The notes: a model not told the origin generated them from the sequence alone. A DNA stretch of 64,000 nt from Bacteroidia bacterium (GCA_030427585.1 JAUIBW010000002.1:186001-250000); one strand, 5' to 3'. Positions 53,701 to 62,382 are shown, counted from the stretch's first letter. Program-made: numbers and translations.

Positions 53701-56656
53701 GAATTAGAACATTTGGTGTAATGGTGTTGTAATTTGTAATGTCTGCTACATATACTTTGGCTTCTGGAACGATAGACTTTGAAACCTTTGTAACAGAACT
53801 TGTATCTTCTTGTTTTATCTCCTCACCATAAGAATTACCGTAATTATCTATGTAGTATTGTATCTTTTTGCGTTGCTCCTTGTATGTTGCAATGATCGTA
53901 GTTACAATACTTGGATCTTCATATTCCCCTGAAGATATTCCCATATCTGTTTCTTCTTCAAGATCTTCTTGATACAAAGAGATGATTTCATCAATATGTT
54001 CTAAAGCCTGCTGTAAATCTGCAATAGGGCGATAACGTTCTATAGCCTTCCACCAATGCTTTTTTCCTTGGTTAACCTTTACGATCTCTTTTAAAGTGGC
54101 TATTTGATAATAGCCAAGATTCAAATCCACATAAGGGTAATCCATATCGGTTGGATATCCCAATAGCTCAAATAAACGCTCTCCATAATACAACCAATGT
54201 GATTGTAAATCCTGTTTTGCTACACGAATATCCAAGTCTTCTAAATCGGAAAACTGAGATAATACAAATAATTGCGAAGGAATGACATAGATCAGTTCAT
54301 CATCGTCAATATTAAATATCCAAGGAAATTCTGCCTTAATGTCATTTTTGGATCTTTCCTGAATACTTCCAAAATCGAATTCAGGATCGACACCTTCGGG
54401 TATTAGCACATTTGGAATATGCTTTCCATTATGTTCTACGTCCGCTTGAGTAGCACCTTTATAATCACTTAATCGATATACTTCGGCTGGTCTAACACGT
54501 AAAGTTTGGGGGTTGGCAAGCATATACCTAATTGCCTTTTTTAATTTCCCCATTGGAACAGCTCCACCGTTATAAGATACAATCCCTTCGTCGTGGGGGT
54601 TCAAGCCATCAATTTTTAAAGTATTGTCTTCTTTTTTATGAAGAAAACTTATGGTATCCCTATCGGATGAGATCCTCACTTTTAAGATACTCAACGAGCC
54701 ATCTTTTTTAGATTTCTGGTAAATGATTTGTAAGGCTTCCCTATGTAAATCTATAAACCCCTGAAACAGGGACAATAGTTTATCATCTAGCGTAGTATGC
54801 TTTTGTATAAGGGTAAAAGTAAAGTCCTTTGAAATTTCTTTAGGCGTAGCACCTATACGCTTGGCGAACCTTAAAGATAGATTCACTAAACGGTTACGAA
54901 ATTCTCCTTTTGGCATATCTTCTGCCAAATCGATAAGATGTACCAAATTTTCCTTAAGTCGGGTAAGGAGTAATTCTCCCTGTACATTTTTTAGGATCTC
55001 ATCCAACTCAATCTTGACATTCCCTATTTTAAAAGCAATCCCTTTATCCTCCACATCCGTTTCCAATTCCCTTAACTCATCAACAATCAACCCGACATCT
55101 TCATTTAGTGTGTGTAGAGCTTTTCCATTATCCAGTTCTTTCTTTTTGGATTCTTCCTGATCTATTGATAAAGGGAGTACTGCTTTTGACTTTTCTTCTG
55201 ATAGTTTGATATTTTTACTTTCGGCAAAAGAGTAAATCGCCAAAATTGTTTCCGTATACGCTTTTTTTAAAGCCTCGGATGCACCTACACGCAACGCTTC
55301 TGTATGATCATATTGTATCCCTCCTAAAATATGTTCCAATGCTGCTGCTAATGCTGCTTCTTTTGACGGATATGTATCGTCTCCTTTAGTGGGTAAAAAA
55401 GAATATCCACTCCATGTAGATAGTGTATTGGTAACTTTTAAACCGAATAAATATTGATCTTCTTCATCTTGCACCAATCGAATGGTGGCTTCAAATTTTA
55501 CTCTTAATGGGAATGGGATCTTTATAATCTCAAACCTATTTCCTGCATGATCTTTGGTGTATACTCCATTTTCATTAGCATATGATGTATAAGAATATGG
55601 TTTTTTTGAAAGGGTCAGTTTAGAAAAACCGATAGTATCTAACCCCAATTGTCCTCTATCTTCCTGCGTATCGTTAATGGTATTTATAAGTTTAATGGTG
55701 ACCTCACGTTTCCCCTGAACACCGGTTCTGGATGCATATCCTTTATACAAAAGAGGATTGGAAGCCGTAACTATTTTCACTCCATTACCTTTCCAAACAT
55801 ATGCGTGCGCTCCTTTAGGTTCATCGTAGTCATATCTTGCAGTATAATATTCCCCTTCATTTCCAATGGATTTTAATATTTTAAGAAAGGCAGCTACCGA
55901 TCCAAAATCAATCGTGCCATAACTGTACTCAAAATCATCAGGTTTGTTGAGCTTGGGATATCCTTCTAAAATATGATCCGGAATTATAGTACCCTTCAAT
56001 AATGCTTCTAATAGTAATTGTTCATGTTGGTGAGCTACCGCATCAATATATCCCTCATCTTTTAGTTCTTCTTCTGTTCCACCGGAATCTGACAAATAAG
56101 CTTTTCTGGTTTTTAACCATTTTGATGAATTCTCTTTTTCAATTTTAATTTCCTTACTTTCAGAAATCCCGGTTATAATTCGTCCTTCATCAAAAGCGTT
56201 TCTTGCCCGCCTCTTATAGTTTCTTGGACTAACACTTACTGAATTTAACTTGCTTCCATATTTCGCATTTGCAAAACGAGTTGCGATATCTAAAGCGGTT
56301 TTCTTTAAATCATCAAAAATTACGTAGTCCACTCCTTTATCCTCATCCTTATCATCATCGGTTTTAATATTGACCAGACTAAATTGGTAATGATCTATAT
56401 GATTTCTATCCACATCAAAAGACGGTGCTACTTTTATCGTTTTAGGATCTATGCCATCCTTAAAAGCTTCCTGAAGTTTTTTAGCGTAATTAGTATAAGA
56501 TGGACGATCAATTACATACCACATACCATCTTTGGAATTAGATTTTTTAAAACCCAAATCCATTAAATAACCTTCCAGTATTTTATCAGATAGTTTTGGT
56601 ATAAACATCAGTTCTATACCATTCTTCTCTTTGTTGTATGTTATCGTCAATCTCAT
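50777..56656 (-). CDS. polyvalent protein with triplicated domain and adenine methyltransferase
   Basis: A 1959-residue protein. Residues 1-70 resemble the small N-terminal domain of phage polyvalent proteins. At about 745-925, 978-1150 and 1208-1390 a domain occurs three times, marked by N-V/M-L-I/L-P, L-G-Y-P-T-D, W-W and R-P-I-A-D. The C-terminal 250 residues are an N6-adenine methyltransferase: E-P-S-A-G-N-G (1729-1735) binds AdoMet and T-N-P-P-F (about 1789-1793) is the catalytic motif. Such proteins are injected with phage or conjugative DNA and shield it from restriction. The triplicated domain's function is unknown. Confidence 0.75.
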   Translation of the reverse strand: MRLTITYNKEKNGIELMFIPKLSDKILEGYLMDLGFKKSNSKDGMWYVIDRPSYTNYAKKLQEAFKDGIDPKTIKVAPSFDVDRNHIDHYQFSLVNIKTDDDKDEDKGVDYVIFDDLKKTALDIATRFANAKYGSKLNSVSVSPRNYKRRARNAFDEGRIITGISESKEIKIEKENSSKWLKTRKAYLSDSGGTEEELKDEGYIDAVAHQHEQLLLEALLKGTIIPDHILEGYPKLNKPDDFEYSYGTIDFGSVAAFLKILKSIGNEGEYYTARYDYDEPKGAHAYVWKGNGVKIVTASNPLLYKGYASRTGVQGKREVTIKLINTINDTQEDRGQLGLDTIGFSKLTLSKKPYSYTSYANENGVYTKDHAGNRFEIIKIPFPLRVKFEATIRLVQDEEDQYLFGLKVTNTLSTWSGYSFLPTKGDDTYPSKEAALAAALEHILGGIQYDHTEALRVGASEALKKAYTETILAIYSFAESKNIKLSEEKSKAVLPLSIDQEESKKKELDNGKALHTLNEDVGLIVDELRELETDVEDKGIAFKIGNVKIELDEILKNVQGELLLTRLKENLVHLIDLAEDMPKGEFRNRLVNLSLRFAKRIGATPKEISKDFTFTLIQKHTTLDDKLLSLFQGFIDLHREALQIIYQKSKKDGSLSILKVRISSDRDTISFLHKKEDNTLKIDGLNPHDEGIVSYNGGAVPMGKLKKAIRYMLANPQTLRVRPAEVYRLSDYKGATQADVEHNGKHIPNVLIPEGVDPEFDFGSIQERSKNDIKAEFPWIFNIDDDELIYVIPSQLFVLSQFSDLEDLDIRVAKQDLQSHWLYYGERLFELLGYPTDMDYPYVDLNLGYYQIATLKEIVKVNQGKKHWWKAIERYRPIADLQQALEHIDEIISLYQEDLEEETDMGISSGEYEDPSIVTTIIATYKEQRKKIQYYIDNYGNSYGEEIKQEDTSSVTKVSKSIVPEAKVYVADITNYNTITPNVLIPKGIIAPFDSGSLSISEAQAIQKIAPHLLAVTDENLKDQNAKTMFELSQMPHPDDYGFSVSRSALLKEWQRRGKLLFKDLGYPTDLDYPYVNIHTGYKSVSPLGSLIDIEREGNQWWSVIEHNRPIADLKAALDFIDKEIAVLFKIRRSHTNVKTGKPLTKKESKEEYQSLTFTIKDLEGSKISIQQYLDLKKEDTSTHQDQNTFREEVATETIDKDNQNHFSNMMLPKGILSPFDKGYVLLEEALQLKEQFFYLFGYTYRTLHRASPLELFMLLQFTHLKESGILIKKETLHRIWQKEGQSLLNQLGYPTDLRYPYMNIEKGYLEVVPLEAIISKLPDVTIWWSAVKHYRPIADVSKAIKAITEQQNILAKKFENYSKDKNDSDQKASDNDEEFQNLSSNITLLRHSRNHLEAYIKATQDPSKEVSNSKGELIATEDYLVISREEADRIRRQFRAKGFKVSFTGKEAFNRNLPVVELGVRYGYQMAKLDEKLEKEYYKWIAILEKEVQKLEGKTDQKSKQRRKHRIERISALRIEAEDLVKLVETEDTIFRDELFLGLIERAKGQGYVIDRDGIANFRDYMTTHLLKGRMIENYPDEPISKVVYLLIDDYFSGKKKKTEEPETTKSDYLDKVIAIMHDHYMEARRLSRKKIEEIKDTANVPNMGLLWEAVELSWLLWYKMLYKQPHSFEFRLQSMIAFWNTVQPTYAYSDSSKEQYKQYSTSCPIGAMIAQYTKMSDATRIFEPSAGNGLLVLGADPSKTHVNEIDNSRRKSLEFQGFKTITHVNAAEPFPEEYTRSFDVVVTNPPFDKWSADKFDKGRLVKKYFDGNIGLNNHLRLEHLMSGLALHTMKDSGKAALIIKGHIKFREDDGYMATYKPFFNWLYSRYVVDDIINMNAYKLYNKQGAVTEMMLILINKRKPKKSKKVAPNRGQAASLADIVDSFEELWERIASHIKTPLEIEIEKLKIALGYDIF

Positions 56657-56686
56657 TCAAATTTTATTTTATCTCATTGTTATATG

Positions 56687-57108
56687 AAAAAGTTCTAGCT
56701 CACTCCTATAAGGAATAGTTCCAGCTCACTCCTATAGAGAATAGTTCTGGCTTACTCCTATAGGGAATAGTTCTGGCTTACTCCTATAGAGAATAGTTCT
56801 AGCTCGCTCCTATAAGGAATAGTTACAGCTCACTCCTATAGAGAATAGTTACAGCTCACTCCTATAGGGAATAGTTCTAGCTCACTCCTATAGGGAATAG
56901 TTCTGGCTCACTCCTATAGGGAATAGTTCTAGCTCACTCCTATAGAGAATAGTTCTAGCTCATTCCTATAGAGAATAGTTCTGGCTCACTCCTATAGGGA
57001 ATAGTTCTAGCTCATTCCTATAGAGAATAGTTCTGGCTCACTCCTATAGGGAATAGTTCTAGCTTACTCCTATAGGGAATAGTTACAGCTCCTTCCTATA
57101 GAGAATAG
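56687..57108. repeat. 16-copy 26-bp tandem repeat array
   Basis: Units of 26 bases, each starting gaatag and containing ctcact-cctata, follow one another at 56687, 56713, 56739 and so on to 57077, with a partial seventeenth at 57103. The first unit is degenerate. Units differ at the ttctag/ttccag/ttctgg/ttacag and ga/gg/ag positions. There are no spacers, so this is not CRISPR. 26 is not a multiple of three, so it is not coding. It ends about 30 bases from the start of the 1959-aa gene. An iteron-type origin or a multi-operator leader is plausible. Confidence 0.85.
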
Positions 57109-57161
57109 CAAAAAACTATTCCGAAGAACACTCACTTTTTCATTTTCAAAATGTGTACAAG

Positions 57162-57250
57162 AATCTCCTTGAAGCGGGAGTAAAAATGTAGATAACGTAG
57201 TTGATCTGTTCGATCATAAAATAGTTCGGAAATCTCCTTGTAGCGGGAGT
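57162..57250. repeat. two 20-bp direct repeats with inner dyads
   Basis: AATCTCCTTGAAGCGGGAGT at 57162-57181 recurs as AATCTCCTTGTAGCGGGAGT at 57231-57250, 69 bases apart with one mismatch. Each contains CTCC and GGAG as a short inverted repeat. The second is preceded by AATAGTTC, also part of the 26-bp unit. A short palindrome TGATC-tgttc-GATCA lies between. Together with the array this looks like a multi-protein binding region. Confidence 0.6.
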
Positions 57251-57459
57251 CAATCCAGTGTTTAATATTTTAAATAACATATATTCAAAACACTTTACAT
57301 CATATAAATTCAGTGATGTACAGCATCAAATATAGGAAGTCTTTTCCACTTTTATTTTTACCAAACGATGCTATCGTTGCGTAAAAAATTATTAAAAAAA
57401 CAGTAAAACCTCCATTAACCCAATAATAATGCTCTTTCCCAATTTATACCCCCCATTAA

Positions 57460-57636
57460 TTAATTTACCGGAACCGTAGTAAAAAAATATTTTGGGATAC
57501 CCTGAAAAATGACATTTCCTATGCATTTTTTTGAATCGTATAGGCTAAATCTCCTGCCTGAACCTATAAGGAAATCCTCTTTCTTATCGGCATATAATTC
57601 TAAATGGATAAGTATTTCAATGGGAAGTATCGTCAC
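57460..57636 (-). pseudogene. ORF remnant upstream of the repeats
   Basis: A 58-codon minus-strand frame from GTG at 57636, with no ATG and a stop about 50 bases upstream. Phrases such as I-G-S-G-R-R-F-S-L-Y-D and I-G-N-V-I-F-Q-G faintly recall the C-terminal beta-barrel of elongation-factor-type proteins. It may be a decayed gene. Confidence 0.3.
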
Positions 57637-57811
57637 AAGATCAAATAATGCTCCTGTTCCCGAGGTATTCCAGGTGGTACTTACATTATTTTAATGCTAT
57701 ATCCGTAATCTCTCATACGATAAAAATCGATTAAATGTTGTCTTTATTAAAGTATCTTTTATGATAATTATGCTACCGTAAAGAAGATTTATATATCATT
57801 TGCACTGAATA

Positions 57812-58111
57812 CTACCCCTCTTTTTCACCTACCAAAACATGTAAAAAAATAACTCCGTTTTCGTGATCCCACTTCACCTTTTCTATTTCCCAACCTGTAG
57901 TATTTTCAATCCATTCAAATACGTTTACTTCTTTATGATCATGTATAAATAGTTCATCTGCCCGATAATCTCCATCTATAAATTTTGAAATATTGATTTC
58001 TTCGCCTTCTCTTGGAAGTCCCCCTCTATTGATCCAGCTGATCCTAAGATCACGACTCCCTTCGTCATACAAACCTGTCTTATTCCAATTAATATTAAAG
58101 TGTACCTCCAT
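57812..58111 (-). CDS. small unknown protein
   Basis: A 99-residue soluble protein with W-rich strands (F-N-I-N-W-N-K-T-G-L-Y; E-N-T-T-G-W-E-I-E-K-V-K-W). It is 82 bases downstream of the zinc-finger gene, and 700 bases upstream of the repeat array and the large operon. Beta-rich by composition. No family recognised. Confidence 0.45.
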   Translation of the reverse strand: MEVHFNINWNKTGLYDEGSRDLRISWINRGGLPREGEEINISKFIDGDYRADELFIHDHKEVNVFEWIENTTGWEIEKVKWDHENGVIFLHVLVGEKEG

Positions 58112-58193
58112 AATTGATTGCTGTTTAATTTATGATTGTATGTTTCCCCCGAAACATTAGTTTCTGTTCTTTACATGTTATGTTTTTTCAGAA

Positions 58194-58769
58194 TCAATGC
58201 AAGGATTCTACCCTGCGCTCATTTTCCAGTTCCCACTCCCCATAGCGCTCCGGATGCCATTGGTTAGAAGCCTTATGCCCTGAGATATGACCGTTAAGTT
58301 GTCTGGAATTCTCAAAAGATTCTCCACATTCAGGACATACATACGGCTGCGCCTGAAAGCGCACACCCGCTCCCATAGCCTTATGAATTTTGATAAGCTC
58401 TTTGGAAATGCCTGTGATATTTTTAAGGCCGGTATTGGTATGGGTAATGAATAAATGACATAAGGTGTAGACCGTTACTGCCTGAATGGTACTGAGCAGG
58501 ATTCCACTCAGATCACTCACTGGCATAAAGGTGTAAAGCAGGTTATGTGCCAACATCACAAATAAATAAACAAATGAAGTCCGAACCCAGCCACATAACC
58601 CAAATATAAGTATGGCAGAATCCACACCCACGGCATACGCCCAAGAAAACCAGGGATTTTCAAAATGACTGTTCTTAGCAAACAAATAATTGGTATGCTG
58701 AATTTGTGAGAGTAATAGTAAGCACATCGTTATGGTGGCGCATACCCGGATTATATGTAACTTTTTCAT
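58194..58769 (-). CDS. membrane protein with C-terminal C2H2 zinc finger
   Basis: A 191-residue protein with about three to four hydrophobic helices (residues 8-115; A-I-L-I-F-G-L-C-G-W-V, L-F-V-M-L-A-H-N-L-L). A linker follows, then one classical finger: Cys145, Cys148, His161, His165 (C-P-E-C then H-I-S-G-H). C2H2 fingers are rare in bacteria and mostly seen in mobile elements. A membrane-tethered finger could hold element DNA at the membrane. It is the first recognisable gene of the minus-strand block. Confidence 0.65.
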   Translation of the reverse strand: MKKLHIIRVCATITMCLLLLSQIQHTNYLFAKNSHFENPWFSWAYAVGVDSAILIFGLCGWVRTSFVYLFVMLAHNLLYTFMPVSDLSGILLSTIQAVTVYTLCHLFITHTNTGLKNITGISKELIKIHKAMGAGVRFQAQPYVCPECGESFENSRQLNGHISGHKASNQWHPERYGEWELENERRVESLH

Positions 58770-59273
58770 TGCTTTTTCCCCTTTAGCATTAATGAATACT
58801 TATAAATAATACAGAACTCATGAGCATCAAAATATATGTCCGTGTTCCTTTTTTTGTGAGTTAGCTATAAATCAAACGGGTAGGTAGTGTAAATGTAGTG
58901 GCATTATTTGCAAAAAAACAAATTCAATATCCTGCTTTTCAAGAAAAACAGGGTGCTTTTTCATGAAAGTGGTATTTTTTTATGAGTATTTCCTATGAAA
59001 GCTGTATTGTTTTATTAACAGAATGTTAAGATATAACAATCTTTTCTTAAAGTAATGATTTCGGAAGTAACAACGTATCACCCAGTGACACTAACGAAAA
59101 AATAGTATAAACCTATATCTAATCCCTTACTGTTCCGTGAATATACTTTTTAGTACCCACCACATACAGGTTCTTAAAATCCTAACAGGCATTTCTAAAG
59201 ACCATCAACCCATCAATCTCACTATCAAAACTATATCAGAAAAAACTTCAACTCATTAAAGAAAATCATTGAT
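58770..59273. other. 500-base divergent intergenic region
   Basis: It separates the membrane zinc-finger gene (minus) from the AraC-type regulator (plus). No ORF is supported, and I found no clear -7 box. Runs of A/T and a TTTTTATGAG repeat-like word appear near 58950-58990. Confidence 0.3.
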
Positions 59274-60359
59274 ATGTTTAATACAGAAATGCACCTGATT
59301 ACCTTTGTAATATTGGTATTTCAGGTATTGGTATTGTTTGCGCAATCCCTATTTGTATGGGCAAGACCCAATGATATTCATAGAAAGCGATTTCTTATTT
59401 TAATTATCACCTATATAGTCCATAATTTGTTTGCAGGATTATTTCCTGACCCTGATATCCCCGTCAGTTTCCTAATCCAATATTCTTTAACCTATGGTGG
59501 GGGTATGTTGGTCGCCTTCTACTTTTTCTACTATATCACTATAGAGTTTCAAATTAAGCCCCTTGGTTCCTTTGGTGTAAAATCATTTTTACTCGTCGTA
59601 ATGAGCTCTTTTATCCTGCTGTTTATGATTCCCTTTTATCTATATGAAAGTTTAGAGATTTCTAAAAAATTGTTTTTGGGAGTTCCACTAACTATTGCAG
59701 CTATACTACTCTATAAAATAGGAAAAGCCCTGATTACACTATATAAAAACAGAAGTCAGAAATCTAAATTATATAAATATAAAGTGATATCCGCATATGC
59801 AGGGTTACTCACCATAACCCTTATGCCCGTAATCAATGCCACAGGGGATTATCAGAGTATACAGCAATCAGTAGTGAATTTTGGTTTTTTCCTGATGATG
59901 ATTGTCTATATAGTGGAATTGATTACACAGGCGCAACAGGAAGCCATTATACTCTCGCAAATAAAGTTTAGTGCCAATACCACCACTACATATGAAATGC
60001 AGATTGCAACAGAGCTCACCGAAGATATACTCGAAAAGCTTCAACACTTTGAACAGAAAAGAGAATACCTGAAGGGAAAAATAACACTTAACAACCTTGC
60101 CAAAAGGTTTGATACCAACCCAAAGTATCTCTCACAGATTATTAATGCCAATAAAGGAAAACCTTTTAAACAATATATAAGCGACCTAAAATTAGATTAT
60201 ATCAAGTACAGATTGGAGACAGATATAAAATATAGGCAGTATACAATAACCGCTATTGCACAAGAACTGGGATATACTCCTGGTGCCCTGACAAAAGCAT
60301 TTTATAAAAAAGAACAGGTAAAACTAACAGAGTATCTAAAAAAAGTAAGGGATAATTAA
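59274..60359 (+). CDS. AraC-family regulator with membrane N-terminus
   Basis: A 361-residue protein. The first 220 residues hold about seven hydrophobic helices. The C-terminal 100 residues (about 262-361) are an AraC helix-turn-helix pair (L-A-K-R-F-D-T-N-P-K-Y-L-S-Q-I-I-N, then T-A-I-A-Q-E-L-G-Y-T). It matches a Bacteroidota family of membrane-bound AraC regulators. It could sense an envelope signal and act on nearby genes. Its relation to the virus-like region is unknown. Confidence 0.8.
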   Translation: MFNTEMHLITFVILVFQVLVLFAQSLFVWARPNDIHRKRFLILIITYIVHNLFAGLFPDPDIPVSFLIQYSLTYGGGMLVAFYFFYYITIEFQIKPLGSFGVKSFLLVVMSSFILLFMIPFYLYESLEISKKLFLGVPLTIAAILLYKIGKALITLYKNRSQKSKLYKYKVISAYAGLLTITLMPVINATGDYQSIQQSVVNFGFFLMMIVYIVELITQAQQEAIILSQIKFSANTTTTYEMQIATELTEDILEKLQHFEQKREYLKGKITLNNLAKRFDTNPKYLSQIINANKGKPFKQYISDLKLDYIKYRLETDIKYRQYTITAIAQELGYTPGALTKAFYKKEQVKLTEYLKKVRDN

Positions 60360-60396
60360 TCATATTATCCCTTACTATTGCCTATTATTTGAATCG

Positions 60397-61557
60397 TTAT
60401 CTAAAAATGCGTTTATAGATTTCCAGATTTTTCGGAGTATACCCACGATGTTTCCATACCCATTGTTTTGCATTTGCTCCCAGTGTTTTACGAAATTCAG
60501 CATCATCGATCAATCGCAGTAATGCCGGCTCCCATTCTGGCAATTTCCATGCAAGCAATCCGTTTTTTCCATCATCTATAATGTCTCCAAAAGAAGAAGA
60601 TCTTAATGCAACCACTGGAACACCGATTGCTGCTGCTTCCAAAAATTGTATGGTACTGGCATACTTATAGTACTCCAAAGATCGCATAGGAATAAGGAGG
60701 ATATCAAAACGTAAATTTTTTAAGGTCTGATAATACTCCAGAAAACTTACTGATTTATGGTAGGTAACATCAATGCCTTTTAGGGCTTCTGAGCCTTTAG
60801 GATTCTTCCCGTTCCAACCAAATATAACCAGTTCCACCTGATCCTTATATTTTTCTTTTATATGTTTAAAAACAGTTTTGAAATATTTATAGTCTGATGC
60901 TGACCTATCAGATCCTATCATTCCTACCCTGATCGTACTTTTATCAGGCTTGGTTACAGGCTCCTTAATACCCTCAAATCCTATTTTGGATATCAGATTG
61001 GGAACATAATAGACCTCAATACGGGATTTCGGTTGAATACAATTCCATAGCCAATTCTGATAAATTATACGTAACTCAGGTATAGCAGTGGTTACCATAT
61101 TCATCTGCAATATATTTTTTAACAGGTTCTCCTGTTGTTCTGCTGTATAAATAGTATGATCTGCATGTGCTTTTGGAATCTTATGAATTTGCCTGGTAAC
61201 ATCCATGACCAAACATACTTTGGGATTTAAAATCCGTATCGCTTGAAATAGATAGGTGTAACTCTTTGTCAGCATTGGAAAAATGATGTAATCTGCCCAT
61301 TGTATTTCTTCTTCTTTCAAAGTATCATTGTCTATTGTATAGGTTTTGGCAAAATCCCATTTGGTAACAGAAGTGACTCGGGTCTCAAATTCCGGTAGGG
61401 TACCCAATTCTAAAAAAGGGAGGATCATTCGGTAATACCCTTCTGAATTCAAAGACGGGGCTACATACAATAAACGTACTCCTTCTTTGGGTAATTTTTC
61501 TATTGTTAATTCTTCCTGTACTGCGGATTGTTCCAGTAATTCCTTAACTTTTTTCAT
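60397..61557 (-). CDS. GT4-type glycosyltransferase
   Basis: A 386-residue soluble protein with a C-terminal GT-B nucleotide-sugar domain (F-G-W-N-G-K-N-P-K; E-A-A-A-I-G-V-P-V-V-A-L; D-G-K-N-G-L-L-A-W). It would transfer a sugar from a nucleotide donor, probably to cell-surface glycan or protein. It overlaps the upstream gene by 14 bases, at the end of a four-gene operon. In mobile elements such enzymes can change phage receptors or decorate proteins. Confidence 0.8.
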   Translation of the reverse strand: MKKVKELLEQSAVQEELTIEKLPKEGVRLLYVAPSLNSEGYYRMILPFLELGTLPEFETRVTSVTKWDFAKTYTIDNDTLKEEEIQWADYIIFPMLTKSYTYLFQAIRILNPKVCLVMDVTRQIHKIPKAHADHTIYTAEQQENLLKNILQMNMVTTAIPELRIIYQNWLWNCIQPKSRIEVYYVPNLISKIGFEGIKEPVTKPDKSTIRVGMIGSDRSASDYKYFKTVFKHIKEKYKDQVELVIFGWNGKNPKGSEALKGIDVTYHKSVSFLEYYQTLKNLRFDILLIPMRSLEYYKYASTIQFLEAAAIGVPVVALRSSSFGDIIDDGKNGLLAWKLPEWEPALLRLIDDAEFRKTLGANAKQWVWKHRGYTPKNLEIYKRIFR

Positions 61558-61894
61558 TGTTGTTTCTGGTTTTTGATTGTTTTTGATTTATTTTTTGGAT
61601 TTCGACGGGTTCTCCCTCAAAATAGGCTTCTATAAGTGTATCTGTAGGTCGGTCATAGATCAGAATAAAGTTTGCTTTCTTACCCCACTCTGCAATTTTT
61701 TTATGAAACCATGCCAGTCCCTTCTCAGGCATAAGCGTTCTGGAATACCCACTTTTCCAATCAAAGGAATAGAAATAACTAGCTTCATCTTTTTCCTTTG
61801 GGTTTTTGGAAGCTTTGTTCTTAAAATACGCCACCATCTTGTACCTGGAATGCTGGTGTATGTTCCAACGTTTCCTTTTTTTTCCGGTATTCAT
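61544..61894 (-). CDS. unknown basic protein
   Basis: A 116-residue protein starting at the ATG of an ATGA overlap with the upstream stop; an upstream in-frame ATG would overlap by 79 bases. Basic and aromatic (G-K-K-R-K-R-W-N; W-K-S-G-Y-S-R-T-L-M-P). Ends Gln/Asn/Lys-rich and overlaps the glycosyltransferase start by 14 bases. Unknown. Confidence 0.5.
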   Translation of the reverse strand: MNTGKKRKRWNIHQHSRYKMVAYFKNKASKNPKEKDEASYFYSFDWKSGYSRTLMPEKGLAWFHKKIAEWGKKANFILIYDRPTDTLIEAYFEGEPVEIQKINQKQSKTRNNNEKS

Positions 61895-62382
61895 TGGATA
61901 AAGTGCTTCATCAACATAGCTAATGGAATATCCGCTATAAATGCAGCACCCCTGTACCCCTTGATCCATACTTTATCATGGCTGGTCACAATACAAATCT
62001 GTAATTGATCCATATTCATGGCATGACGTTCGGAAAATTCCAACATAAAGGTTTTCATTCCTTTGGTTACTTTAGCCTCCAGATCAAACAACCCGGAAGG
62101 TTTAGAATTGGTAAAAAGCATGATCAGCTCGGGCACAGGAATTCTCTTTACTAATCGCCCATGATTATACACCCCTACAAAAATTGTTTCCCTATCGCTG
62201 AACATACGTACCACCAACCGATCCTGTGGCAGTCCTGTTTCTTTGGATAATCTTGAAAAATAAGTAATGATATTATGCCTTACTTTTGACTCATAGCCAA
62301 ATACATCCACATTCAAATTCTGAACAGCTTTTCTTAATTTTTCTGCCAGTCGCGGGCTTTTCTTTCTTGTTTTTTGTTCCAT
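61891..62382 (-). CDS. unknown alpha/beta protein
   Basis: A 163-residue protein with a basic N-terminus, then alternating strands (F-V-G-V-Y-N-H-G-R-L-V-K-R-I) and helices. Resembles no family I know. It lies six bases downstream of the winged-helix gene and overlaps the next gene by four bases. Confidence 0.5.
   Translation of the reverse strand: MEQKTRKKSPRLAEKLRKAVQNLNVDVFGYESKVRHNIITYFSRLSKETGLPQDRLVVRMFSDRETIFVGVYNHGRLVKRIPVPELIMLFTNSKPSGLFDLEAKVTKGMKTFMLEFSERHAMNMDQLQICIVTSHDKVWIKGYRGAAFIADIPLAMLMKHFIQ

Noticed and set aside
56687-57108. CRISPR array
   Set aside because: The units follow each other without unique spacers, and no cas genes are present.
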